Origin: Leptodontidium sp. MPI-SDFR-AT-0119
Taxonomy: Eukaryota; Ascomycota; Leotiomycetes; Helotiales; Leptodontidiaceae
DNA: 64,000 nt
Assembly (NCBI GenBank): GCA_020726505.1
Contig: JAHLEZ010000020.1
Span: forward strand, 558,001-622,000
Direction: 5' to 3'
Shown here: one piece after another, positions 10,884 through 20,497 of the stretch
Layout of the letters: the number at the start of each line of letters is the position of its first letter
Numbering within the stretch: the stretch's first letter is position 1
Made by a program: the position numbers and the translations under genes
The notes under the pieces: generated by a model
The model's input: only the letters and a program-made list of their open reading frames with translations
What the model was told of the DNA's origin: nothing
Database searches by the model: none

Positions 10884-11508
10884 CGTTGTTTCATGTAAGT
10901 ATACCCTCATACGATTACGCTTTAACGTGATATCGATGAGACAAGCTAGCTAGTATACCTTGTCAGGATTCCCTGTTAAAATACAAATACAAGAATCTCC
11001 TGAAAAATACAAATCGATCGAATTTACCATGACTGCTTTCCCACAGTGGAACCCTGAATTTTGTACAGGAAAGCACTGAATTCCGTAATATGGTGAGATT
11101 ACAGCCAAAATTCAGTGATCTGCTGTAACCCCCCCCCTTGGGCTGGCCCCAGTGTTCTAGAATCTTAAAAATACCCAAGGAAAGTGTTGCCGCTCCCTTG
11201 GTGTCTCGATATTCCCAGTGGGCCAGTACATTCAGCATTCAAAGTAATTGCCTTCCGCGCTGTCTCTTTCATGACTCTCACTCCTCACTTCGTCTGGTTC
11301 TTTTTATCCGATAGCAGAAGCCATGTCCTTCACTTGGTTCGTTGTCATGTATGCGAATGTTTTCATCCGCTTCCAAGTTCTCCAGAAAAATTGCAATTCA
11401 TTCCATTCAATTCTACCTTATAAGGCATGAGCATATCGACATGTCGATTTATCCTCAGAACCTATTTACATCACAAAAATCCCGTACATCAACCCCGGCA
11501 CTTTTTCC
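10884..11508. other. Intergenic, no gene seen
   Basis: Contains a C-run near 11127. No coding stretch stands out. This interval includes the 3' flank of the minus-strand MDR gene. Confidence 0.35.
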
Positions 11509-12519
11509 TCATGGCCTTTGAACCCGAACCACAACTTTTCCCCTCGCTCTCCCGGTCTTCAGTCGCTCAAAAGCCTTCGGAACATCGTCAAACTCGAATG
11601 TAGAGTCCAAAACTGCCCGCAACTTTCCTTCCTGGATCCATTTTGCAAGCTGCTCAAAGGAAGCAGTGTTCGCTTTTGCCGTGACCAAGACATATGTCCT
11701 TTTCCCACCGCCCAAGAAGCCAGGAAGCATCATATTGCTGACCAACTGCCTTATAGCACTCAGGCTGATTCCCAACCCGACCTGCAGAAATTTCCCGTTC
11801 GGCTCTAGGAACGTATGCGACATCTTGTACAAGTTTGCCGGGGAACCGACATTGTCGAGAACAACGTCAAAGGCTTGCCCTTTGCTTTGCAATTGCTTGA
11901 TGATATCTCCAGACTTGTAGTCGAGTACCTCATCAGCCCCAAGACTTTTACAGAGCTCGATGTTGGCAGTGGAGCAAGATGTCGTCACGTAACACCCGAG
12001 CGCCTTGGCAATCTGTATCGACAGAACCCCCGTGCCTCCCGATCCGCCGTTGATAAAAACTCTGGTGCTTTGCTTGACGTGTGGCTGCAATGCTTGGTAC
12101 GATGTCATTCCAACAGCAGGGATCGACGCCATGCTGTCCAGATCCTGCCCTTCTGGCACCAATGCGATCGCATCTTTCGAGACTGCGACGAACTCTGCGA
12201 TAGAACCACTACCAAGAACTCCTTCACATGCCCCAAAAACAACATCGCCAACATTGAAAGAAGTCACATTCTTCCCAATCTTCGTGATGCGGCCGCATAC
12301 ATCCATCCCAGGCGTGACAGGTGATCGGAACATCAGCTTCTTAGCCAGATCAAGTTCCAACATTTTGTGTTCGACGGGGTTCAGTGCCGCGCTGTATGTC
12401 TCCACCAGAACTTGAGAGTCGGTAATTGTTGGTTTAGGAATACCTTCAGGGGCCAAAAACAGTCTCTCCTCGACAGGGCCTGGTGCAGAACGGCATTGCC
12501 ATGCTTTCATCATGTCCAT
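11509..12519 (-). CDS. MDR-superfamily oxidoreductase (quinone-reductase / zinc-free ADH type)
   Basis: One intronless exon of 336 residues, the usual length for the family. The GroES-like N-terminal domain has AALNPVEHKML and TPGMDVCGRITKIG. The NAD(P)-binding Rossmann motif is GGSGGTGVLSIQIAKALG, followed by SLGADEVLDYKSGD, FDVVLDNVG and the C-terminal RLKTGRARGKVVVRV. The four structural zinc cysteines and catalytic zinc ligands of alcohol dehydrogenase are absent, so it belongs with NADPH:quinone oxidoreductase or trans-acting enoyl-reductase-like MDRs. The reaction is probably NAD(P)H-dependent reduction of a quinone or enone; the substrate cannot be told from sequence. The start chosen is MDMMKAWQC; the internal MMKAWQ is an alternative. 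No biosynthetic cluster surrounds it. Confidence 0.88.
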   Translation of the reverse strand: MDMMKAWQCRSAPGPVEERLFLAPEGIPKPTITDSQVLVETYSAALNPVEHKMLELDLAKKLMFRSPVTPGMDVCGRITKIGKNVTSFNVGDVVFGACEGVLGSGSIAEFVAVSKDAIALVPEGQDLDSMASIPAVGMTSYQALQPHVKQSTRVFINGGSGGTGVLSIQIAKALGCYVTTSCSTANIELCKSLGADEVLDYKSGDIIKQLQSKGQAFDVVLDNVGSPANLYKMSHTFLEPNGKFLQVGLGISLSAIRQLVSNMMLPGFLGGGKRTYVLVTAKANTASFEQLAKWIQEGKLRAVLDSTFEFDDVPKAFERLKTGRARGKVVVRVQRP

Positions 12520-13945
12520 CTTGAGTTAACGTGGAAGCGATGTCGAGAGATGACGCCGAATAATGCAGTTGTTCATGAGAAAGAGCTCACCTTGTTGTCA
12601 CCGGGTCTATATCAGCAATTCATGATTTTTTCAGACCCTAGAGCACGGTGGCTAAAGGTGGATAAGAGTTAAATTGGCTCTAGCTGAATGCAATACCTCC
12701 GTACGTCCCGGAACCTAGTTAAACTACTCAACCAAAGGATCCTGCACTTCATACGGAGAAGCGAGACATCCCTAAAATTGCCTTAAGCGGAACTCGTACT
12801 TCAAAGCTTCGGATTGGACCACCTGACGCGTGGCAAAGGCAATCCGAGAAATCCGAAAAAGCCATTTCTAGAGTTTGTGTTCCATGGCTTGCCTTTTGGA
12901 TGATTGGTCAGTCAGGCAGGAAAAGATAAGCTCCGGCTCTCCGTGCCATGGGACTTGTCTAATCAAGCATATTTTGGCTCATGTTTTGTGGTGTAGAGGT
13001 CTTTCAAATCATTCCAGGATCAGAGCACGTTGCCCGGAACTTTCTTGTGGCCTCAGAAATTCTAGTATTATACTGTAGATGGAAAGAAATGAGAATTCAC
13101 ACTCAAATATACTGCTGAACCAAATTCGTCATGCCTTCTCGTACTCGTACTTAGCCTTGCAGCGCCCGCTGGCAATTTATGTTGGCTCGGCCTGGCCTCG
13201 ACCAGTTTGCCGTGAGGTGATTAGGTAGAGGAGCTGCAGGCTATTGTAGTCACGACTTTACGGCATGACTCTTGCTGCATCGGCGCGGCGTGCAGCCGTG
13301 ACATCAGGAAATTACAGCCAGAAAGAGCTGGGCGTTTCATGCCGTCTTCTGGACTTACTTGGACGAGCGGTTCTTTGGCGAGCGGGACAGAGAAGTTATT
13401 GGTAAGGACTTGTGGAAGACACGACTACATCTCTTAAGTGAGGAGGAGCGACAGGCTATGGAGCCGTTTGTACAGCAGAAGATGGACGAGTCTCAGGAAC
13501 GAACGGGACAAACGAGCTTGACCTCCGACGATTGGCAAAGAACCGAATAATGTTCCACCGCGTGCATATTGCTGGTGAGGCTCTATTTGATCATTACTGG
13601 AAGATCCAGCTCCAAGACTTGTCTTCATTTTATATACCAGCAAGTGTTGCTCATCTATGGGGTCCGATGGGATATTCCTCCTCGAGCTGAACGTTCCTCC
13701 TCAATAAGCTTTTTCCTGTTTCAACTGCAGGGAGCAGCTCGCTTATAACAATAGCCGTTTGAAGATACTTCGTACTTAGTCGCCGGCGAATCTGATGCCG
13801 CCAAGGCTTCTCGTAAGTTCTCCCCGCAAGGGCCACTGACAAGGGAGGCACTACCAATCAATTTGTTCACTCAAGCTCATGAAAGCCTGTATTTGGTAAA
13901 AGTAGCCACTAAGAATTGAGTTTCTTGACGGAATAGTTATGCCTG
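12520..13945. other. Intergenic, no confident gene
   Basis: Short frames occur (for example 13359-13550, rich in Glu, Asp and Arg), but none has a recognisable domain or clear splice context. The interval lies upstream of the MDR gene and before a transposon-dense stretch. Confidence 0.35.
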
Positions 13946-13986
13946 CTACGAAGTACGGAAGTACTTCGTACTGTAGTACTACAGTA
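13946..13986. repeat. Two adjacent short palindromes
   Basis: TACGAAGTAC and GTACTTCGTA separated by GGAA form a 10-bp perfect hairpin stem. CTGTAGTACTACAG follows as a 14-bp perfect palindrome, directly abutting the TA target of the next element. Confidence 0.6.
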
Positions 13987-14276
13987 TCCGCCCCCCCCCC
14001 CCCCCCCCCCCGGGCTTGAATGTTAAATGTAAAGAAAACTGGACCTCGTGTGGGTAGCTGCTAGGGGTGTCTATCCAATAATTCAGTGGATTTTCAGCCT
14101 CGAGCAGGGCTCAGGTGTCTCTCGAACTTTCTAAAGCCACCCTTGCGTTTACAACAGACCTATTTCTGGCTCGTGCTTCAGGCTTTATCCAGGGCCTCTG
14201 ACCATTCAGGACTTTAAAACTAGGTCTGTAGCCCACAAAAGTTCACATTTAACATTCAAGCCGGGGGGGGGGGGGA
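13987..14276. mobile_element. MITE with poly-C / poly-G termini
   Basis: The left end reads TCCG, a run of about 21 C, then GGGCTTGAATGTTAAATGT. The right end is its reverse complement (ACATTTAACATTCAAGCC), then about 13 G and A. TA flanks both ends (13985-13986 and 14277-14278), the target duplication of Tc1/mariner-type elements. The 290-bp element has no open frame, so it is non-autonomous. The differing C and G run lengths suggest slippage after insertion. Confidence 0.8.
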
Positions 14277-14951
14277 TAGTAGGGGTAATAGTTGTCACTG
14301 CAGGGGGTGCTGCTCTAACTTAAGTAGGGAATAATGCTCGGAATTTGGAAACCCTATTGGACAATTTCCCCTGTTATCGAAGAACTCTCTAGAAGTCTTG
14401 GCTACAACTATTCCCCCGACTACCAAAGTATGTCATAGCTTCGGGGATCTCCTGCATAAACGTCGGCCGCTGTTTCGGGAGCCACAGGGGTTAGTTCAGC
14501 AGTCAAGTATTGTCATGGCATAAGCAAGGGTGCGAATTCCTCTCCGCCTTGCAATATGCTACCATAACAACGTAAGGAAATAGAAAAATACCAGGGTATA
14601 AAGTACTCTTTGATAGTAATTTCAGAGTTAAAGAAGGGGGGTTTTTTTTATATCGAATATAGAAAAGGTTATACAACATTGAAAGTCGTGAGTGGAGCTC
14701 AGACCGCTGTCGACCATCTCCTTACGAGCCGACCAGCATGGGTCTGTGCGCTACAGGCCAAATGAGAAAAAGTAATTCTTCAGTAAAATAATAATTCCAA
14801 AATCTAGTTAAGCGAAAGCCAGATTTGCTTCTTATTAATCGTTTGCTATAAGAACAAAGGAAAAGTGTTGGTATCTAACCAAGGTTCGATACCTGATATC
14901 AGGGTGACAAAGAATACAACAAGTGAAGTTTGATCAAGTATATTCCGTGTG
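14277..14951. other. Intergenic, no gene seen
   Basis: Contains short G and T runs near 14637-14648. No coding or RNA feature is supported. Confidence 0.35.
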
Positions 14952-15131
14952 TCCCTTTCGTACGGAAGGGGGTTTGCAGTGGGTCTCGTACACCCCAAGT
15001 ATTCTGCCTTAACACTTGAGGAAGTTTATGGAGAAAATTCTAGAATTTCAGACTGTTGATTGGAAAGATAACCTTACTGCCTTGCAAGGGTGTACGAGAC
15101 CCACTGCAAACCCCCTTCCGTACAAAAGGGA
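14952..15131. mobile_element. Foldback (MITE-like) inverted repeat
   Basis: About 44 bases at 14952-14995 (TCCCTTTCGTACGGAAGGGG, then TTTGCAGTGGGTCTCGTACA) recur as a near-perfect reverse complement at 15088-15131, separated by about 90 bases with no coding capacity. It would form a long hairpin. No clear target duplication was found. Confidence 0.65.
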
Positions 15132-15611
15132 AAGCTACTTTAAATACATTAAGTACCAAACCCCGTAGCTCGTATAAGCATTACTCGTACGAAACCAGGA
15201 GGCAAGGTATGAAACCAAGCTTCATTAGGCCAGGAGAGACGACTATCTTTGGAAGCTGTCAGAGTAAGAGAATGCCCCTTAGCTAAGGCTATCCCAACAA
15301 AAAGTATTAAGCTTTCGCTAATATATCTAGGCCTAAAATCATCGACTTTGTGTTTTCAAAGCCTGAAAGGGCCTCGCTAAACAGCCTGTAGCGCACAGAC
15401 CCGTGCTGGCAGGCTCGTTAACTGCGATTCCATGCACCATCCTGAGTCCTGTAAGCGATGCCTGAAGGAAAGGCTACTAAGGCTGAGAACAGCGGTGCCC
15501 CGCACGCTAGAGCTCCTTGAACCAGAGGTGCATGCCGCGTTAAGGGGATAATAATACTTGAGAGAACCTCCACAGGGCTCAAGGTTTGACTGGGTCTGTA
15601 CCAAGGGAATA
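15132..15611. other. Intergenic, no gene seen
   Basis: Short frames only, with no recognisable domain. It ends at the TA target (15610-15611) of the nested element pair. Confidence 0.35.
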
Positions 15612-15694
15612 CTTTGGTCTTGGGATAAATAATCACACCCCTGAGGGTGTTAGAGCACAGACAGATCAAAGATTTTGGGCCAATAAGTAAACTA

Positions 15695-17142
15695 CGGAGG
15701 TACAGCGGTTAAGTGTGGTAATAGCACTAGCAAGGCCCCCCCTGATCATAACGACACTTGACCTAAATGAGTAACACATCAACGCGATGCGTCCTCCACG
15801 CGTCTCTACTGTATTTTAAGTGTAACTTTATGAATATGACATTGAATTGATGAAGTTGACATTTCAAGATGGATATTTCTATGATTTTAAACTCTCCTGT
15901 GGCTCCTGATGGCCCGATTCCACACCCTCTTATCAAATTCACGAAAGCTCCAGAGCTTACACGAGATCAACGACGTGATATTCAACTCCTCCACTCAATC
16001 GGCTGGTCTTACACTCAATCAATAAACAACTCTCCTTCAGACCAACTATTCGTCAAATCCAACGAGCATGTACCTCTCGGCCGACCCCTACGAAGAAATC
16101 AGGACGTCCTCCGGTCCTTACGCAAGCTCAAGTTGAACAACTAGTTGAGTTTATTTATGCCTCTGCAAAGAATCGCCGAATGTCGTTCGCTTAACTCGCA
16201 ACTGTAATGGATTTTGGTGTTAAAAGAGACGCAATTCGTTCAGCTCTCCTCCGCGAAGGTTTCCACCGACGACTAGAAATGAGAAAGCCTCCGATTTCCG
16301 AGACGAATCAACAACTACGATTGGAATGGGCGAGAGAGCATGTCAAATAGACAATAGAACAGTGGTATCAAATCCTCTGGACCGATGAGACGTGGATTAC
16401 CGGCGGAAGGCATACACGAACGTGGGTTACTCGTAGACCCGGCGAAGAGTGGGATCCTACTTGTGTCGTAGAGAAGCACCAAAGGAAGAAGGGTTAGATG
16501 TTTTGGGGTTGTTTTCATGGACATACGAAGGGGCCAGGTATCTTTTGGGAGAAGGACTGGGGCTCGATCAACAAGGACTCGTATGAAGCTCATACAGTTC
16601 CAATTATCCACGGATATATTGAACTAATGAGAAGAGAGGGAGTCTACCTTGTTTTAATGTAAGACGGAGCTCCTGGACACGCTGTAGCTGATACAAAAGC
16701 AGATCTCAGAGAGCGAGGGATTATTGTTATCTTCTGGCCTCCCTTTTCCCCTGATCTGAACCCAATTGAAAGAGTATGGTATATCATGAAGAATTATCTT
16801 CAAGATAACTACCCTGAGAATATGACTTATAATCAATTGAGAGCTGCGGTGAAGGACGCGTGGGAGAAAGTAGGAGAGCATGAATTTAGGGCGTTGATTG
16901 AGAGTATGCCAGAGCGTTGTCAAGCGGTTATTAATGCAAAGGGGTTGTTTACAAAGTATTAAATTTACTCAATAATGTCAAGTTCATTAGTCAAATGTTC
17001 AACTCATTGAAATACACTTAAAAGTCAATAGAACCGCGTGTTGAGAGCATCGCGTTGATGTGTTACTCATTTAGGTCAAGTGTTGTTATGATCAGGGGGG
17101 GCCTTGCTAGTGCTATTACCACACTTAACCGCTGTACCTCCG
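15695..17142 (+). mobile_element. Tc1/mariner transposon with ~100-bp terminal inverted repeats
   Basis: The ends CGGAGGTACAGCGGTTAAGT and CGCTGTACCTCCG are inverted copies, and the match continues for about 100 bases with very few differences, through to TAACACATCAACGCGATG. TA flanks both sides (15693-15694 and 17143-17144). The length, 1448 bp, and a single damaged transposase frame fit a once autonomous Tc1-like element. It lies inside the smaller MITE above. Confidence 0.92.
15869..16962 (+). pseudogene. Tc1/mariner transposase, inactivated
   Basis: It starts MDISMILNSPVAPDG and runs to TAA at 16960. The N-terminal helix-turn-helix part is followed by a frameshift near 16095, after which the frame PPVLTQAQVEQLVEFIYAS continues. 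In-frame stops occur at 16191, 16348, 16495 and 16660. At least three fit a single transition: SFA*LA from CAA, KKG*MFWG from TGG, LM*DGAPGH from CAA. The catalytic triad is still readable: LWTDETW, DGAPGH and SPDLNPIE, with 34 residues between the second Asp and Glu (DD34E). The mutation pattern fits RIP. It would have cut and pasted the element at TA sites. Confidence 0.9.
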
Positions 17143-18490
17143 TACTACCACTCAGTTTGTATATGGAAAGTGCTAGAAGTATAAGCCCTCAGGGGTGTGA
17201 TTATTTATCCCAAGACCAAAGTATGCGGAGAGACTGAACTTTATTTCTCGTTTTATAAGGTACGGCCAGTATCGCATCCCCACCCTTTCCGCAAATTTTG
17301 CTCACATCTCTTCTGTCGAAACTGCACGATGGGCCAAAATCATTTGACGGACTCCCAGATACATATCCTCGTCATCATCGAGAAAACTAGTGCTGTCCTT
17401 TCCCTCATCGGAACTACGCTCATTATCACTACCTTCTTGAGCATAAAATCCTTCCGGAAGCTGTCAACGACACTCATATTCTATGCCTCGTTTAGCAATG
17501 TCCTATCCAATGTTGCACATCTCGTCGGTGTGGCAGGAATCAGAGCCGGACGCAACAGTGCACTCTGCCAAGTTCAAGCCTTCCTCCAACAGGCGTAAAT
17601 ATCTCCGCCTTGAAATCGAGTAGCAACAAGCTAACACATCGAGTACGGTAGTTTCATGCCTGCAGATGTGCTTTGGTCCTTGGCCATGGCTATCAACGTC
17701 TACCTTACCTTTTTCCGTCAATACAATGCTGCATCGTTGACGAGATTGAGTTGGAAATATTTCATCATCTGCTACGGACTACCATTTGTGCCGGCCGTCG
17801 CCTGTCTATTTATTGGTTCCAAAGATCGTGGGAGAATATATGGAAATGCCACTGTAAGCTTTTCATTGTTTTTTCCTAGTATTGGAAAGCTAAAATGGAT
17901 TTATTAGCTTTGGTGCAGGATCTCGACCGACTGGGCAACCCTACGAGTCACGACATTCTATGCCCCAATCTGGACAGCTATGTTGACGACGATTGTCATA
18001 TATATCCTGGTTGGCAACATGATTTTCAAGAAGCGTAGAGAGATCAGAAGTTTGTATTCTCGGGATAAGTATCTCAACACGCGGAACAACATGCCTTTCA
18101 GTGGAATTAAAACAACCGAAGTCCAGATTTCCAGCAGTATTCAGCAGGGCCGAGGATCCTTTGGGAGCTCGGCATGCAACAGTCTTCCACCACTCAACAC
18201 AGCTGCAAGGGAAGACCAGTATTCCATCACGATATTGTCAAGGGCTCGAATCAGGTGACTTTCATGCTTTTATGAAGCTATTCACAACTTTGTATCAGCC
18301 ACACGAGCTAACTCGTAAACGAACATAAAAGACAGATTTCCTTAAGAATATCTTCTCTCCTTGTAATCAATCAATTCAACCAAGTCGCAATTGTCCACGT
18401 ACTTGCACTCGTTCCGTGACAGATATCCGGTCTGCCGCCTGACCAAGAAAGCCAAGCCCTCAGACCATCGACTACAATCTTTTTCATAAC

Positions 18491-18573
18491 TAATAGTCGG
18501 CGCTCCTCCTGTAATTCTGCGGGCCCTTTGTAAGCGAGGGCCCGCAGAATTACAGGAGGAGCGCCGACTATTA
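18491..18573. repeat. Perfect long hairpin (foldback element)
   Basis: TAATAGTCGGCGCTCCTCCT and the following bases to GGGCCC are exactly mirrored by GGGCCCGCAGAATTACAGG and the rest, giving a stem of about 36 bp with an 11-base loop. TA occurs at both outer ends, so it may be a minimal MITE consisting only of two inverted ends. The perfect stem suggests recent origin. Confidence 0.75.
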
Positions 18574-19387
18574 GTGTTAGTAATCGCGGGGCAATCAGAT
18601 TGCCCTTCGCAAAATCAAAAGGCCCCCCCACCACTTTAGAATTCCGCGCCCCTACCTCCGTTACTTTTAAATAACTCTTAAAACATATACCCTTTCGGAG
18701 AAATAAAATTTCATATTAGAGCTTCTTAAATATCTAATTTTTACGTTATCTAGACGTGGGGTTGTGGTGTAATAATTAAAGGCGCGGCATTGGATTATGT
18801 GGTTCTCCTGGTCTTACTAACCTTTAATACGCCCTGACCTCCCTTACTTTCAAATAACTCTGAAAACATAAGTCCTATAGGAGAAATAAAATCGCATATT
18901 AGAGCTTCTTAAATATCTAATTTTTATCTTACTTAGACCTGAGGTTGTGGTGTAATAATTAAAGGCGCGGCATTAGATTATGCGGTTCTACTAGTCTTAC
19001 TAACCTTTAACACGCCCTTATCTCCCTTACTTTTAAATAACTCTTAAAACATACGTCCTTTAAGAAAAATAAAATCGCATATTCAAGCTTCTCAAATATC
19101 TAATTTTTATCTTACTTAAACGTGTGGTTGTAATGTAATAATTAATACGGTGGAACACACGATTTTGTGAGTTAACCCCTCGGGCGTATTGAGGGCTTGC
19201 GAGTCTGGTAGAGCCGCATAATCTAATGCCGCGCCTTTAATTATTATACCACAACTACACGTCTAAGTAAGATAAAAACTAGATATTAATTAAATGTGTG
19301 GTTGTTGCGCAAGAGGTGGGTACTACTTTTAGGAAAAGGTGAGGGGGGACCTTTGATTTTGAAGGGGTGTCCCGCATTTACTAACAC
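18574..19387. mobile_element. MITE with internal tandem repeats, inserted in the GPCR gene
   Basis: The ends GTGTTAGTAA and TTACTAACAC are inverted. Further inward CAAAATCAAAAGGCCCCCCC is matched by the complement of a similar G-run near 19340. TA flanks both ends (18572-18573 and 19388-19389). The inside holds about three direct copies of a 183-bp unit starting near 18661, 18844 and 19027, plus a partial inverted copy at about 19195-19290. No transposase frame is present, so it is non-autonomous. Confidence 0.8.
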
Positions 19388-19791
19388 TAGTTATGCAAAG
19401 AGCTTGTATGCGAGCCAGCGATAGTCGCTTAGGTCTAGGAGGGTTAGATAGTACCACATGGGCGTATACACAATGTGCCGCTCTCTTCGCTGCCTCGTTG
19501 CTTATTACATGGGTGCCTTCCAGCGCAAATCGTGTATATAGCCTTCTGTCTGTAGGGAAAGTTAGCTACCCTCTAAATATCTTGTCGGCGATGGTCCTCC
19601 CTTTGCAAGGCTTCTGGAACAGCATTATTTATTTCACAACGTTGAGAAGGGTCTGTAGGGCAGCATGGGACTCCAGACTGAGCATGCGTTCGAACAAACG
19701 GCACATCCGACTAAACTCAATTGTTAGCAAGGATCAGGGACCTGAAGGCATGATAGAATTTTCTACAGATGTGCCTAGTCGTTCATCCTGA

Positions 19792-20092
19792 ATTCATTGA
19801 TTGATTAAACTTCGTCTGTTTGGCTATTTTACCTCTTGATACAGAGATTGCATTTGTCACTTGATCTTGCTTCCCTAGTCCCCGAGCTAGGCCATCAAAA
19901 TGTCTCAGATCATTAGATAATGCCCTATTCTGCCTGCCCGCTCGCATCAGTCTACTCTTAGACCGAATACCAGGGGGATCTTTTACAGGGGATTGGGCTT
20001 CTAAAGCACTGTAATTTTTGCGGGAGGACCTTGAAGTCAGTCAGCAATCAGTCAGCCAGTATTCGAATCGGTAGTGATGCGGAGGAGGGACA
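19792..20092. other. Intergenic, no gene seen
   Basis: 3' flank of the GPCR gene; nothing recognised. Confidence 0.35.
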
Positions 20093-20497
20093 ATGGAGGG
20101 CGCAAGCTTGACACGTCAATCGAATCGAGAACGCGTCCAGATGCCGAAGGCATTGGAATGGAACAAGAGAAGGTCCAGAGCCGCCTTAAGCGATATAGAG
20201 GATACGATTGAAGTTATTGAGGCCCCGGCGGCGCCGCAAGCAAAGCGACCGGAAGTCAGTTCGCACCCCAAGGAACGCATAGTCGCGACGAAGGTTAAGG
20301 GCCTCAACGCAAAGGCGGGAGAACATCCCACAACGGTGGCAGCAACTCTGAATCACTCAACACACGAGAAAGCAATGTCAACTGCGAATTCCCAGGTCAA
20401 AGTACTCACCGACCCGGTCAAGTCGCTGTTGAGCGCGATGGAGGACGTAAGACCCTTTCAATTCTGGACATGCAATTTGGAGGTTGATAATGAATAG
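20093..20497 (+). CDS. Unrecognised basic, low-complexity protein (partial model)
   Basis: The open frame begins MEGASLTRQSNRERV and contains a charged segment (KALEWNKRRSRAALSDIEDT) and an Ala/Pro/Lys-rich linker. A GTAAGA donor follows LLSAMED near 20447, so the coding region may continue in later exons. The frame 21380-21865, with an acidic C-terminus (EEAMPTLPVGEFPDEVP), is a possible later part, but I could not connect them. No family is recognised. Composition suggests a nuclear protein. Confidence 0.3.
   Translation: MEGASLTRQSNRERVQMPKALEWNKRRSRAALSDIEDTIEVIEAPAAPQAKRPEVSSHPKERIVATKVKGLNAKAGEHPTTVAATLNHSTHEKAMSTANSQVKVLTDPVKSLLSAMEDVRPFQFWTCNLEVDNE

Larger units (their letters stand above)
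15612..17221. mobile_element. Outer TA-flanked MITE, split by a nested Tc1 element
   Basis: CTTTGGTCTTGGGATAAATA and the following bases at 15612-15648 are matched by their reverse complement at 17186-17221. TA dinucleotides lie outside both ends (15610-15611 and 17222-17223). Removing the inner Tc1 element and one TA leaves an element of about 160 bp. This shows the order of events: the MITE inserted first, then a Tc1/mariner element entered it. Confidence 0.8.
17329..19791 (+). pseudogene. cAMP-receptor-like GPCR gene split by repeats
   Basis: Exon 1 (17329-17594), exon 2 (17652-17853) and exon 3 (17908-about 18254) splice in frame through 57- and 54-nt introns and encode the first five helices: EKTSAVLSLIGTTLIITTF, FMPADVLWSLAMAINVYLTF, WKYFIICYGLPFVPAVACLF, then LWCRISTDWATLRVTTFYAP. 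The family is the fungal seven-helix receptors related to Dictyostelium cAMP receptors and Git3, which couple to G proteins for nutrient or signal sensing. Helices 6 and 7 (WAYTQCAALFAASLLITWVP, LNILSAMVLPLQGFWNSIIY) and the cytosolic tail lie in an open frame 19393-19791. Between them sit a hairpin and an 814-bp MITE. Either the inserts lie within an enlarged intron (a GTGACT donor is at 18255) or the gene is broken; I favour broken because no clean acceptor is evident. Confidence 0.7.

Noticed and set aside
11815..12324. Plus-strand frames over the MDR gene
   Set aside because: Shadows of a well-supported oxidoreductase on the other strand.
13359..13550. 63-residue charged frame as a gene
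   Set aside because: Short, no domain, no start context or splice signals beyond chance.
14875..14905. tRNA-like T-loop GGTTCGATACC
   Set aside because: The flanking bases do not form a T-stem, and no matching D-arm, anticodon arm or acceptor stem was found upstream.
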